From: Prunus persica
Taxonomy: Eukaryota > Streptophyta > Magnoliopsida > Rosales > Rosaceae
Direction: 5' to 3'
DNA: 64,000 bases
NCBI RefSeq assembly: GCF_000346465.2
Contig: NC_034014.1
Coordinates: 13,265,782-13,329,781, forward strand
Positions 42,255 through 54,517 of the stretch are shown here, in pieces. The translations under genes were made by a program, and so were the position numbers. How positions within the stretch are numbered: position 1 is the first letter of the stretch; every line of letters begins with the position of its first letter. The notes beneath the pieces were generated by a model that saw only the letters and a program-made list of their open reading frames with translations, was not told where the DNA came from and made no database searches.

Positions 42255-43558
42255 CATAGGTGTTCAATTGCCTAACAAAGCTGGAGAGGGTATTGTGCTT
42301 CAAATACTTGGGTAGGAGGTCCCTAGCGGACTCTGGTAGGTTCTAAACAAACCAAACACTAGCCTACATAGGCCAACTATCAATAGATGCCAAATCACCA
42401 AATTCTGCATTCAAGAAACCAATACAGTATATGGAAATGAAAAGCAAATTTGAAATAATTAAAAAGAATTAAGAGAAAATGAAGGGAAAACAACAAATAT
42501 TGCAAATTAAAAGAATAAGAAGAAAAAGAAGTACTCTGTAGAGGAGAGTATCGAAGGAGTACTTGGAGATTTGTTCCTAGAGACGGTTCCATAGAGATGA
42601 CGAGTTTTGAAATCGATTTGTTTTGACTTACAATTCACTATCCAAATAGTTTAACCCTAAAGCATATTAGGAACATTGAAACCGATTTGTCAAAACCCCT
42701 AGACCATAATCCTAGATTGAAATACCATTAAGCTTGATTTGAATAATCTAAATCATACATAGTTAAAAAGAGAGAGGAAGAGAAGCAAAGCTTTTACCTG
42801 TCATAAAGAGGCTGAGAGTGTTGGATAATCTACTCGGGAATGGAGGAAGAGGCTGGAGAGAGAGAGAGCCAACGACAAACAAAAAACCAGATTGTGAGAG
42901 AGATTTAGAGAGTTGGAGCGACATAGAAGGCCAGCGCAAGAGATGGAGAGAAAAGAAATGAGAGTTTAGAAGATAAAGAGAAAGACCAAAGAAAGAGAGG
43001 AGACGATAAAGCATTTGAGAGGGAGACTGAAATATTTAGTGGAAGAGTGCGGGAGTTTTTCCCACAAAAAAATTCGGCTAGTTTTTTCAGGAATTTTTTA
43101 CTGTAGTAAACTGATATAGTTTTGACAACATGCGTTGTATGTTGTTGAACTCCATATACAACAACACGCACAGGTGCGTTGTTAGAACTTCCCCAAAATT
43201 CCATTTCCACAACGAGCACTAAATGCACGTTGTTGAAAGTTGTATAACACAACATGCACCTTCTGCACGTTGTGGAAAGTCTAATTCCACAACGCTAACT
43301 TACGCACGCTGTTAATAACGTGTTGTCATAGTATATTTTTCTTGTAGTGAATCAAGAAAATGTCATCAAGGGTAAAGATCTATTTCCTTTTCCCTTTTCT
43401 ATTTGTGTTTAAAGAGACTAGGCTAAGATACTTGGTTTAAAATGAAAAATATTTAGCTCAACTAGTATAAACAAAATGAATCCACCATTTAGAATGTTTT
43501 TGTTGTAAAAGTTGTGGCTAAAGTTTATTTCCTAAGCATTAGATGCATGTTTCCTTAA
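38408..43558. mobile_element. Probable solo LTR split by a CACTA element
   Basis: Starts tgttagaaatatgcattt, a form I associate with plant Copia LTRs. It is flanked by cgaag at 38403-38407 and 43559-43563. Removing the CACTA insertion and its AAT copy leaves about 1.92 kb without coding domains. The right end reads ttccttaa instead of a clean CA, so either two bases were lost or the right limit is slightly off. Confidence 0.58.
40126..43349. mobile_element. Non-autonomous CACTA (En/Spm) transposon, target duplication AAT
   Basis: Starts cactacaagaaaaa and ends tttttcttgtagtg, perfect 14 bp terminal inverted repeats, flanked by aat (40123-40125 and 43350-43352), the 3 bp target size of CACTA elements. 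Both ends have dense subterminal motifs of the acaacacgc / gcgttgttg type, about ten per end, in both orientations. The 3.2 kb body holds only short unrecognised frames (for example minus strand 41396-41725 and 40693-40875) and a GA run (~42219-42252). No transposase was found, so it depends on another copy. Confidence 0.94.
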
Positions 43559-46240
43559 CGAAGCATATCCATTGAGTGCTCTAGTTCCTTCCCTCGTCTT
43601 CTATGAACATGATGACCCATGTTAGGCTCGTCTTCTGAGCATGCTGGCTTCTTCCTAAGTCTCCCACCTTAGGATATACGGTACTTCTCTTCATTAGGAG
43701 TCCTTTGTGTACGTACACGTTTTTCTACCATAAAGATATTAAAATTCTTGCAATGAAGTTGCATTCTGTTCGAGGAGATCATTTATGAACCTAAGGCGAC
43801 AGAGTTGAGAGGTGTAAGTTAGGAGGCGAGGCTCTGTTAAGTTCCCTCATTCCTTTAGGTGCTATTGCACCCCTTGATTGCTTCTCGACCATCGACGTTC
43901 AAAGTCTACCCAAACGTGTTAGGACAATGAATTGTTGTGATAATTTTTTCTAAGATCTTGAGTTGATTTTTTGCTTGTGGTAGAAACTGCTACGAGTATG
44001 TAACAAATTCTCAATGATAACACCAATTTATGGGATATGAATTTTTCGATTGCCTGAATAGTCGTTTGCACCCTAAAATCAAGAAGAAAAAACGATTAAA
44101 GTATTTGTCACTTCAATGTGGTTGAGCCAAAGAGCCTTTGATGCCGAAGTCAGTCTTTGCAAAGAGGTTTAAGCAAAACAAGGTTCTTAGTTCAAGAAAA
44201 AATTACCTTCTCTAAGAGATGGTTGTTAGCTTATATAGGGTTAAGTCTTGGTGGTTTAATTGTCGGGAGATGCTACGTGTTGTTTGTTAAGTGGGTATGT
44301 TAAGACCTATTAGCCCGCACGTCAAGTCAATTAGCCATTTGACGTAGGAACATAGGATAATTACTGGATTTGGATATATGTGATCTTTGGTCCATTACTG
44401 TTGTGATGGATATCAAGTTCTGTAATTGAGCCTCACTTATTAAAATCTTGCTGACTAGTGATGGGTCTTGATGGGCTTTCTTTTATTAAGCATTGTTTTA
44501 ACTTGTTAAGCTTTAAGTGCTTTTGAACTTTTGATTAAGTGGGCATTTGAACCGAAGAATCGTTCAACCGAACCAAACTGGGCAAAAAAAAAAAAAAAAA
44601 GGTGACTAAAAAGTCAAAAATCGTTGAAAAATCAAAGCGGACCGATTTTGACAACTTCTAGTTCCGGTTTGACATTCTCAAAAACCCGACCAACAGGAAA
44701 TTTTTTTATTTTTCCTCACCACTCCTATGATTTTCCTCACTTCCCAAGAAGTTGTTCATGTGTATCCCACTTTCCAAGTTTGCTTTATTAGTCAAAAGTA
44801 GGGTTGAGTATGTCAAATCAAACCCAAAAAGAAAGAGACATTGGTGCAAGATGTTTGATTACTATAATAAATATATATAACTTTGTGATGTGACCGTTTA
44901 TGTGGCGTGTAGTAAAGCCAAGCCAATAGTTGATTTTATGGGTAGGGAAGATCAACCATACATGCAAACTTCTGAAATTGAGGCCTTTGAATAAACCATA
45001 TTTCATACGCAATTGCTCAAGTCCGTTTATGTGGCACTAATATTCTCACCTACCCGTTTTCTTCTTTGGATTCACTCACAATATCAAAAGCACACATAAA
45101 CAATGAAAAACACTTGAAACACAAACTTTTTTCCCCTTCCTCTTCCTTTTTTTTTCTTCTGCCCCTTCAGGTTTAGGAGAGAACCGGGTTGAATCAGATT
45201 GTGCCCACCCCTAGTGCATAAGCCTTTTTTTTTTTAACCCTATTAGAGGATGCGTCCTTTGTCAACTATGTGACTCAACATTACCTGCACCTAATTAATG
45301 GTTGATTATGTACCGATCTTTTTTTCTATTTGAAGGGTAATTTTGTCCTTTTAAACTCGTTTATGTCCAAGTACCTTCTAATAATTGGAGGGCAAATATT
45401 TGCTCCCACGGTTGGCTTCAACAATCCCAAATAAGGTGACTTGCTAGAGGCAACTTTTCTTTCTTTAGTTGTTCTTTTCTGATGGGTGTTATTAAATGAA
45501 CCCTAAAATTCACTGAGTATACCTATGATCTAAGTACTCCCTAATATTTAAATCAAAATATAAAATTAAATAAGTACACTCTATTTAACTACCAAAAATA
45601 TCATTGGTACATCTTAATATACTATCACACAACACCAAACACATTTGAGTGCTGGCTGCCGAACACTATGAGACCACCAAACCCACCTTGTTGCCGAACT
45701 TGTTACTTGTCCACTAAAGTCGCTAATGTAACTGATTTTTTTTTATTCTTTCCAAGTTGTCAAATATTATACTCAATTTTACTTTGTAGTCTTGGCATTG
45801 GGTAGTATTTAGGTTATGAATTAGGTTAGATTGAGGTTTTGATGTTTTTTCATCTAATGATCATATCTCAAACAGATGTTGATCTTCAAAAAGAGTATGG
45901 GCAACTTATAGTACTATTTGCTACTGCAGGTATTCCCTACATGCTTAGCAAGTCTAGGAGGCCAGCGATTTGTACACGAGACCCGGATGCAAATGCCATG
46001 AAATTTACATAAGTTGATAGTTATTGCCCGAGTGCTGCAACATCCATTAGATAACTGTTTGGGGGTGACGAAAATCTACCAAGTTCGGGCACTTTTCGAA
46101 AGCACAGATCACACGGGGTGTATGGAATACGGCCAACATGTTAACGGTTGGCAGCCCGGGACCTTGAGTTTGGCAATCGAATGAAACTGAGGGACGATAA
46201 AGGCTGGGCAGTGTTCGAAATATGCATAGGCAATAGTTGG
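43559..46240. other. Non-coding DNA, probable old retroelement sequence
   Basis: Continuation of the DNA split by the LTR at 38408. No coding domain was recognised. Frames such as 44818-45012 are short and featureless. Confidence 0.45.
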
Positions 46241-46690
46241 AAATTTAACGCGGCCAGGCTACAAGCTATCACGGCCAAAACTGATCCAAGGATTTGAAAA
46301 AATTATGGCGGGGTTCGAAATGGATATACTATGGCCGGATCTTTGTTGACCAAGGAGATGCACGGCCGGGATTTTTGGAAGATCACAGCTGGGTTTTGAA
46401 TTACTACTGTGGCCAAGTCTTTGGGCTGGGGTCTTGGAACTTTGGCGGCCGAAATATGGGGAGACCAGAGATGCCCAAGCGATGCGCAAGTTGGATTTTT
46501 CGGGCTGAAGAATACGCAGTCGGGCTTTGCTAGAAATTGCGGCCGAGTTGTTGTTGGAGAAGTTGAAATAATCTCGACCGAGTATTTGCGCCAAAGGAAG
46601 CACGGCTGGGCTCTTGGGCAAAGGAGTGGCGGCCGAGTGTTTGTTGGTTTGGAATGTTCAAATTATTACGGTCGAAGTCAGGTTGTAGGG
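46240..46690 (+). repeat. Degenerate array of cggccg/cggctggg phrases
   Basis: The phrase (a/g)cggcc(g/a)(a/g)g or its cggctggg variant recurs at irregular 30-45 base steps about a dozen times (for example near 46250, 46272, 46361, 46445, 46541, 46602 and 46630), each followed by a gttcga / ctttg / ttgg phrase. It looks like a very old short tandem repeat. Confidence 0.5.
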
Positions 46691-46698
46691 TTTGAAAG

Positions 46699-46744
46699 TT
46701 AAAGTCTAATATATATATATATATATATATATATTAGACTTTAA
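46699..46744. repeat. Perfect 46 bp palindrome with an AT core
   Basis: ttaaagtctaat, then an AT run, then attagactttaa. The arms are perfect complements, so the DNA could extrude a cruciform. Confidence 0.95.
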
Positions 46745-46847
46745 TTTGTAAATTTCAATGTTCCCAGCCGACTTCAATAACCAAAGGGCCAGCCACATAT
46801 ATATCAAATTGCAAGCTGTTGGTATATAATATATATATATATATATA

Positions 46848-47932
46848 TGTTGGCCCAGCTAAGTATGCATAGAAAGATTGATATAACCAAGGGGCCTATA
46901 CGTGTAAGAATATAAAGATTGAATTAGGTTCCTCGGCGGACCAATTTTAGAGCTCCAAGAATTCAAAGATCATGAAGGGCACTCTCATGTTATGCCAAGA
47001 GATCAAAGGTCTTAGCTCAAGACACCAATTCGAGCCCAAGATTTTCGGAGGATTATGTGCACGTGACTGAGGCCTCACAAGGAAAGAAATTAAGGGATTT
47101 TTGTATAGTAACTCCGAGTGTTCCAAAGCAAGGAAGAATCAAGCATGTCAGAATATCTCAATCAATGCAACCCTATGGATTTAGGGGGGCCTTGGAAGGA
47201 AATAAGTTTTAAAAGAGTTTATCTTTGGCCATTCAATGGCCAGCCCATGGGCTGACGAGTGCCCTATATAAACCTTGCCTGACGAAGGCAGAAGACACAC
47301 AACATCAGAAAAACAAACTTATCTTTCGTCTCGCACTTTTCTTTTCCTAAACTTAGGATTTTATTTTTCAAGTACCTAGTGTAGTGAGTTCTTCTTTTTT
47401 CTAGTGTAAGTTTATCTTTCTTGTCATTTAAATTCTTGTTCGATTTATATTTCTTGTCATTTAAATTCAAGTCTATTTCAATTGCTTTACCTTCATTGTT
47501 ATCGTACTTTCAATTAAGTTTAATTTCAAGTTTATTTTATTTTATTGTTCTTATCATTCTTATCGCTTTTATTTCGTTCTTGCCTTATTTATTGCTTTGA
47601 TTTATTTTATCGCACTTAAATTCTTATCTTTACTTTTATACGCATATTTAGTTTAATTGCATTATTTTTACTTAAAACTCTAAAAATCACAAAAACATTC
47701 GTATGAAACCTAACCATCCTCGAGCCTGAGGAAGTGAAAGAATCTAGGCCAAGAGGAGGTTCCTTGCTTGGCCGATCAATCGTTTGGTCAGAAGTTAGAA
47801 GCACAACACATCCATCTACTCACATTCCATTCAAGCCCAAATTCGGGGCTTGGTGATGGCACGCCCCGCATTCAAAAGAAGAAGGACCAAAAGTTCCTTC
47901 CGTCGGCCTCCTCTAGCGAAAATAGGGAAACA
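46848..47932 (+). repeat. 5' LTR of the Gypsy-type element
   Basis: Shares long stretches with 50885-51837 (for example gattgaattaggttcctc, gagctccaagaattcaaaga and catcctcgagcc). It ends ggaaaca before the primer-site-like sequence. The start near tgttggcccagctaag is approximate. Confidence 0.82.
47263..47272 (+). promoter_or_regulatory. TATA box of the 5' LTR
   Basis: cctatataaacc lies in the unique part of the LTR, about 660 bases before its end. The corresponding part is deleted from the right LTR. Confidence 0.6.
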
Positions 47933-47968
47933 TAATTTGGCACGCCCTGTGGGACCACTAGGTTTTGT

Positions 47969-49860
47969 ATGGTCGTAAACACTAGGAAGAATCCTAGAAG
48001 AGATCAAGAATTTGAAGAATCTAGACTTCGGTTGGAATCAGAGACAAGTATGGCTGGTTCGCTCCCTAAGAATACTCAGCCACAAAATGTTTCGATCGCT
48101 CAACAAGAGCAAAATGGCCCTGGCCGAAACGCGGCTGTCGGCCACGACCAAGTGTTAGTCGAAGATATTACGGAAGTCCCAGGGGGACCAGTCTTGAGGC
48201 CGAATCCAGCCACTTTATTGGAACTCCAACAACTCATGTGTGTCATGGAGACAATGGCACAGATAATGGCTACTCAATGAGAGGTTTGATCGATGGTTAG
48301 TCCAACAAAATGGCCAAAATGGGAATCAAGGGGCTCCTAATGGAGTACCAGCGGCCGGGCCTCAAGTGGAGGCCCAACCAAATGTCTTTGGAATAAATTT
48401 GCCCCAGCCTAATCCACCAGCTTGGGGCAACCCAGCTCCAGTGTTTAATGGTCTGCAAATGGGCAACGATCCATATGCGGCAGTCAACCAATTCCAAATG
48501 TTCCCGCCATATAATCAATTCCGCCCACAAGCTCACCAAGGGGCTGGAGCCAATTTTGCTGGGCCTCATATCAACCAATTTGCCGGAGTCAATGGTAGGA
48601 ATAATCCCGGCGGGAATGTTAACAACCCATTGCTAGGGAATCAAGCAATCGACCGAGGTGCGGTCGAACAAATGATTCAAGATATGGTGCTACATGCTAG
48701 GAGGATTGGTAGGCCGGTCTACCAGAGGCCATATCCAGAGCACTTTGATCAAGAGGAATTTCCGAGGGGTTTCAAGGTTTTGGATTTTGCACTATTTTCG
48801 GGAGATGGGCTCCAATCAACCGTTGAACACATCGGCCAATTCACAGCCCAGTGTGCGGAGATTGGGCACCGCGAGGCCCTGAAACTAAGGCTATTTCCGA
48901 GTACCCTTATGAGAGCAGCTTTCTCATGGTATGTTAAGCTTTCGCAGAACTCCGTCCTGAATTGGCAAGTTATGGAGCAAGTCTTCCACGAGCAATTCTA
49001 TCGACCAGAACCGGAAGTCTCGATGGCTGACTTGGCGAAGATAAGCCAGAAGCCAAGTGAGTCGGCCCAAGAATATTTGGGGCGATTTAGAGAAGCAAGG
49101 GCTAGGTGCACGGTCAATATGTCGGAGCACGAGTTTGCAAAATTGGCCCAAGGAGGATTGTTGCTTAACCTCCGAAAGAAATTCGAAGGAATTGAGTTCC
49201 TCGATATTTATGTTCTTTTACTTCAGGTGGACCGATACGAAGCTCTTCTAAATGAGGAGCAACAAAAAGGGCGGCCAACACCTCAGTTGACATTTTATAA
49301 GGATTCAACCAAACCTTCCGGGTCTAAGACTACGGCGGTCCACGCGGTGGACATTGAAGATATAGACTCAGAAGAAAGAGGTGATGAGGTTTACTTAGAG
49401 GATGAAGAATAGTCGGCTGGGGTAAACTTGGCCGAGATTGTGGCCAAAGGACCATATGTGTGCAAGGCTTTGTCTAAAGCCTCTAAGGATCAAAGGCCGA
49501 CCATGGCCCAGATGTCCAAGTTTAGTGGAACGTCCCAAAAGGCGGTCGTAACAAAGTCCTACACGTTTGATATTTCTAAAGCCGAGCAAATTTTCGACCA
49601 ACTTTTGAAAGAAAATATCATAAAATAGTCTAATAATCATGATATTCCGTCGGCTAATGAACTTAGAAATAAAACTTATTGCAAGTTTCACAATGTGTGG
49701 TCTCATACGACTAACAATTGTTTGGTTTTTCGAAATGTCGTGCAGGATCTCATCAATCGGAAGATCTTGAAATTTCTGGAGAAAGCTACAATGGGCGTCG
49801 ACCAGAATCCTTTCCTAAATGCTCAAGTCAACATGGCGAACGCTAACTTCCCAAGGCCAG
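47969..49860 (+). pseudogene. Retrotransposon Gag (Gypsy-type), frame-broken
   Basis: The frame opens at 47969 (MVVNTRKNPRRDQEF), stops at 48280, resumes in another frame at 48366-49412, passes a TAG at 49410, and continues in the same frame to ~49628 and beyond. Residues from ~48720 read as a retrotransposon Gag core (YPEHFDQEEFPRGFKVLDFA, then MRAAFSWYVKL, FHEQFYRPEPEVSMADLAKI, ESAQEYLGRFREARARC). A zinc-knuckle-like YCKFHNVWSHTTNNC near 49678-49722 follows. Its spacing is C-x2-H-x4-H-x4-C, with His where retroviral-type knuckles have the second Cys. No protease or polymerase follows. The product would be the particle protein; here it is a pseudogene. Confidence 0.85.
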
Positions 49861-50884
49861 ACTAACCTAGGCCAAGGTTGGACTTGGGTGGCTCGGCAAA
49901 GGCTACGACATAAAGAAGGGCAAGGGAGATTCCGGTGGACCCTAAGGCAAAGGGCAAGGCCAAAATGTATCCTGAAGTGACCAAGGTTCCCGAGACAAAA
50001 GTTTCGACCAAGGAAGAACCTCCAAAGGCCATTGTGCTATGCAGTCGGTGCCAATGTGAGGTGACTCTCGAAGTGGTTCCGCTAAAGCCCAATAAGTCAA
50101 CCAAGGAACCTACCAAGGGGCCGCTTAAGGAGAAAACCAAGGATCAAATCCAAGCGGGCAGATCTAGGATTTTGAGAGGAATATGATAACAAGTCCGGTC
50201 AAGAATTACGGCCCACATAACCTAAGGGACAGAATGGAAGTGAGGCCGAACAAACGGCCATTGCATGAGTACCAAGATAGGTACGAGAGGCTGAGATATC
50301 AACCGAAGCGGAGAAATCAACATGCCCCCTCTAAGGTATGAAGATATTGATTCACCAGACTCAAGCCAAAATCGAAGCATGTGGATTTCGATGAGAGAAG
50401 GCAAAAGCCGAGATGTGGCCTATGTGTCAAGACCCTGCCCCGCGGACGGTAGTGGTGTACCAACTTTCAAAGTGCCAAACACAAAGGTGGGCCAATGGTA
50501 TAGAAGCAGAGGCCCAAAACTCCCACAGGTACCTCTGCGCAAGACTTAAACGAGAAGGGCTTAAAGGCAATATCCCACCACTTGCAAGGCGGAGTTAGAA
50601 TGGGCGGACAAGAGGCAAGCTCAACTTGACCAATTAGTCGATTGGAGGAGTTAGAGTTGGCAAAGGCCGATGTTGTCGCTTCCTTGGAGGCAGCCGCGGC
50701 CGAAGAGATGAAAATACGTCGAGAATGAGTGAATGGTCGAGTCTTAGTAATGGCCCCGAAAGAGCCAATCTCGGAGTTGGAGGCCCATTTGACTGGGGCT
50801 TTTGAGGCAAATAACTCTAAAGTAGAAGTTAGTAAGTTGACAAAGAAGAGAGGAGATAAACCTCTTAAGGTTCAAAAGGCAAGA
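49861..50884 (+). other. Degenerate internal region of the Gypsy-type element
   Basis: Lys- and Pro-rich short frames (for example 49935-50186) with the same biased composition as the Gag region, and multiple stops. No pol motif was recognised. Confidence 0.55.
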
Positions 50885-51837
50885 GGCCCAGCTAAGTATG
50901 CATAGAAAGATTGATATTCATGCATGTAAAAATTCATGCTTGGTGCCGACTTCAATAACCAAGTGACCCATACGTGTAATTATATATATATATATGAAAG
51001 AATATAAAGATTGAATTAGGTTCCTCAGCGGACCAATTTTAGAGCTCCAAGAATTCAAAGATCACGAAGGGCACCCTCATGTTATGCCAAGAGATCAAAG
51101 GTCTTAGCTCATGACACCAATTCGAGCCCAGGATTTTCGGAGGATTATGTGCACGTGACGGAGGCCTCACAAGGAAAGAAATCAAAGGATTTTTGTATAG
51201 TAACTCCGAGTGTTCCAAAGCAAGGAAGAATCAAGCATGTCAGAATATCTCAATCAATGCAATCGTACGGATTTAGGGGGGCCTTGGAAGGAAAGAAGTT
51301 TTAAAAGAGTTGACCTTTCATTTCTTTTTCTAGTGTAAGTTTATCTTTCTTGTCATTTAAATTCTTGTTCGATTTATATTTCTTGTCATTTAAATTCAAG
51401 TCTATTTCAATTGCTTTACCTTTCATTGTTATTGTACTTTCAATTAAGTTTAATTTCAAGTTTATTTTATTTTATCGTTCTTATCGTTCTTATCGCTTTT
51501 ATTTCGTTCTTGCTTTATTTATCCCTTTGATTTATTTTATCGCACTTAAATTCTTATCTTTACTTTTATACGCATATTTAGTGTCTAAAAATCACAAAAG
51601 CATTCGTACGAAACCTAACCATCCTCGAGCCCGAGGAAGTGAAAGAATCTAGGCCAAGAGGAGGTTCCATCCTTAGCCGATCAATCGTTTGGTCAGAAGT
51701 TAGAAGCGCAACACATCCATCTACTCACATTCTATTCAAGTCCAAATTCGGGGCTTGGTGGTGGCACGCCCCACATTCAAAAGAAGAAGGACCAAAAGTA
51801 CCTTCCGTCAGCCGCCCCAGACGAAAAGAGAGAAACA
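50885..51837 (+). repeat. 3' LTR of the Gypsy-type element, internally deleted
   Basis: Aligns with the 5' LTR but lacks the segment from about ggccattcaatggcc through the TATA box to ttttctagtg. It ends agaaaca. It has extra sequence near its start (tcatgcatgtaaaaattca), so the two LTRs have diverged substantially. Confidence 0.8.
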
Positions 51838-52867
51838 ATAACCTTGGGACATTAATGCTTTCACGGTTCTATTATGTTTAGGACCAAATAGCAATTATAA
51901 AGTTTGTACATATGATTATACATTTAAAATAGAGATTGTTGCTACTTGTGTAATTGCCTCTACTATAACGAATAATTTTATGTGCCAATAGGGTTGGTTA
52001 GATTTTCAACCTAAATTAAAAAAAATACCAAAGTTAATCCTCTTTTGATGATTCCTCGACATGTGTGAAGCATCCATGAGATTTGTTTGCATTAATAAAT
52101 TACTAAATAACGATGAAACAAATTGTTTGGAGTTAAGGTTTTTGGAAGTAGAGTTTTTCACTTACGTTTGAATAAAGTTGAATGTGGTGAGTCAAGTGTA
52201 CTTATTAAAATAAAATTTGTTTCACAATTCAATATATCATTTTCGGTCATTTTATATAAAGGTAAATGAGTAATTCAATAATGGTGTGTTTATTAATCAA
52301 GAATTGGAATTCTCATCGGGCACTGAATTCTACATATGAAGGATTCATGCGTTTACATTAAGAAATTAAAATGTAAGTGGGATCCACACAAAATTAGGAA
52401 TTCATAGAATTCCTGATTTTGGAGGAATTCAATTATTCGATGGGAGATGGTATTCTAATTCCTGGAGAACTAACCCATTATGAATTCACCTTTTTTTACC
52501 CCTTATATCCTCACACAATTTTAAAATTTCAATTTCAAATTTGTCATATACTTTAACCAATAACGAGGATATTTTAGTAATTACCACAACTCTCACCCCA
52601 ATTCCATATAGTTTATTAAACAACTTCAATAGGAATTCAGAATATAACTCCTCTCCATCAACTCATCCTCAATTCAATTCCTCCTCATCCAATTACACAT
52701 TTGTAAACATGCCATAAATAATTTGGTAGTAGGATGTATTGAGTTAATTGTAGCTCTGTTTGACATCACCCTTTCTGATTTGATTAAAAAAAAATTTAAT
52801 TTTTTTCTTGGGATTTATCCTTCCTACTTCATAAAAGAAAAAAAATGAAAATTTAAAGCTTATTTTT
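51838..52867. other. AT-rich spacer with a possible miniature element
   Basis: Between ~52281 (tggtgtgtttattaat) and ~52715 (acaaatgtgtaa- and catgcca-type end) lies a non-coding block with weak terminal inverted similarity and many ggaattc phrases, possibly a hAT-like MITE. No target duplication was read, so it is left as a suggestion. No gene is present. Confidence 0.4.
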
Positions 52868-53119
52868 TGATATACCCCTTGAAAGTGTATTTGAGTCTCA
52901 ATTTGCCCTTTAAAACTCATTTTGTGTCACTTTACCCCATTTTCACAAAATATTAATTAAAAATTCAAAAACTTAAAATTCATAAATTAAATTAAAAAAA
53001 AATTTTTAAAAAAAGAAGATTAAAAAAAACTACATCAGTAGTAGTACCCTGCTCTTCCCTTCCCCCTCCATCTGCCCCCATCCTTCTCTCTCTCAACACC
53101 CACCACGACCCCAACCTTA

Positions 53120-54295
53120 GAGCAGCTCCAGCGAGGGAGCCCAGCCCGAGGCGAGGGCAGGAAAAAAAAAAGAAGTCGCTCCAGCGTACAGCCCAGGCCC
53201 GGGGGTGGTGTGGGACCCACCAACTCGGGCCAGCCCGAAGGCGAGACCAGCCCGAGGTCCAACTCGCGTGTTGCTGACGTCAGCCTCGCGTCACGCTGAC
53301 GTCAGTGCGCCAGGTCCAAAGTGCGCTGCCACGTGTCGCCTCCCCAGCCTTCCGATCTGCTTCTCCAAATTAATCCAACGGCTGTGGCTTTTTTGGGCAA
53401 TAAAAATATGAAAAAAAATCGTAAATTTTTTTAAAAAATTCTAAAAAATTCTGATATTTTTTTTCTATAAATACCTATCAATACCCTTCACTTTCAACAC
53501 CAATCCTCATACATTTCATTATACTTCTACTATTATTCACTCTTTATTCAACATTTTCCTCTATACCTTATTTCCATTTTCAACATTTAAGTAAATGTCT
53601 TTGTCCTTTTACTTTAATTTATTTTTATATTACTCCATTTACTTAAGTTTACAATGTAAATAAGGAAGTACCCCCCATTTGGATTCAAATAAAAATACTA
53701 GAAAATCAAATTCCCACCAAATCAAAATATGAAAAATCGGTTTTAGTGCAAAATACGATTTAGGCTAAAAATGATGGCTCATTAAGTCAATATATACTTC
53801 ATATTAAAATCCCATAAAATCAAGTTTTCTTATTTGATGTGTAAGGAATAAAAGCCGCCAAAAATTATCTTGAGAAAATAATTATTCCGAAAAACCATTT
53901 TTCATACTTAGCCAATATTGCACCTCCGCTAAAAAAATTATGGGTCCGCCCGTGTCTATAAATACCAACCAATACTCTTCACTTTTAACACCAAATCCTC
54001 ATTTTTTTTTTTTAATGAATACCAACCAATACAACTAATAAAATAAAATCTTATCCGATATGAATAGTATTGACACGTAGGAACCCAAAAATCTTATCCG
54101 AAAATATTATCCAAATTAATTATTTAAGTAAAAAAAAGTTGTGAAAAAACAAAAAAATGAATAGTAATTGCCCTTAGCCATGGCAATGGGTGGAAACTCA
54201 AAATACTATTTGCAAGGGCAACCACTATTCACGTGAATAGTGGCTGCCCTAGCTCCCCCCTTGCCATGGCTAAGGGCAAATGGGTGGAGTTGCTC
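53120..54295. mobile_element. Non-autonomous PIF/Harbinger-type element, target TTA
   Basis: The ends gagcagctccagcg and gggtggagttgctc are imperfect inverted repeats, each bordered by TTA (53117-53119 and 54296-54298). Joining the flanks restores a ccttagccctcct phrase that is also present in the downstream duplicate at 54404, which supports a clean insertion. GC-rich first 280 bases, AT-rich remainder, no transposase. Confidence 0.82.
54171..54277. repeat. Imperfect hairpin with a perfect 22 bp palindromic core
   Basis: Outer arms gcccttagccatggcaa and ttgccatggctaagggc are perfect complements (54171-54187 and 54261-54277). The core ccactattcacgtgaatagtgg (54222-54243) is a perfect palindrome centred on cacgtg (G-box). 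It lies near the right end of the Harbinger-type element. Confidence 0.9.
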
Positions 54296-54430
54296 TTAGC
54301 CCTCCTCCCCGATCCACACTCTGTCTCTCTCACTCTCCCCCTCATCTTCCTCCCTCTCCAATTCTCTCTCTCGGTTTGTCTCCCTAACTACCCATGTTAC
54401 CCAAACCTTAGCCCTCCTCCCCGATCCACA

Positions 54431-54465
<35 letters not shown>

Positions 54466-54517
54466 ATCTTCCTCCCTCTCCAATTCTCTCTCTCTCTGTC
54501 TCCCCAACTATCCATTA
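54296..54517 (+). repeat. Tandem duplication, about 111 bp
   Basis: ttagccctcctccccgatcc at 54296 recurs at 54407. Both copies run through ctcatcttcctccctctcc. The second has an expanded CT microsatellite (~54439-54465). Confidence 0.9.

Larger units (their letters stand above)
46848..51837 (+). mobile_element. Gag-only Gypsy-type LTR retrotransposon
   Basis: Two related LTRs (about 46848-47932 and 50885-51837) flank an internal region that encodes a broken Gag and then degenerates. Reverse transcriptase, RNase H and integrase were not seen, so the element was non-autonomous before or after decay. Right after the left LTR is ttggcacgccctgtggga, a likely primer site. The right LTR lacks roughly 150-180 bases present in the left, including the TATA box. 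The start of both LTRs is uncertain and no target duplication was found. Confidence 0.8.

Noticed and set aside
46848..51842. Target duplication for the Gypsy-type element
   Set aside because: ataac follows the right LTR but no matching bases precede the left LTR, and the left start is uncertain.
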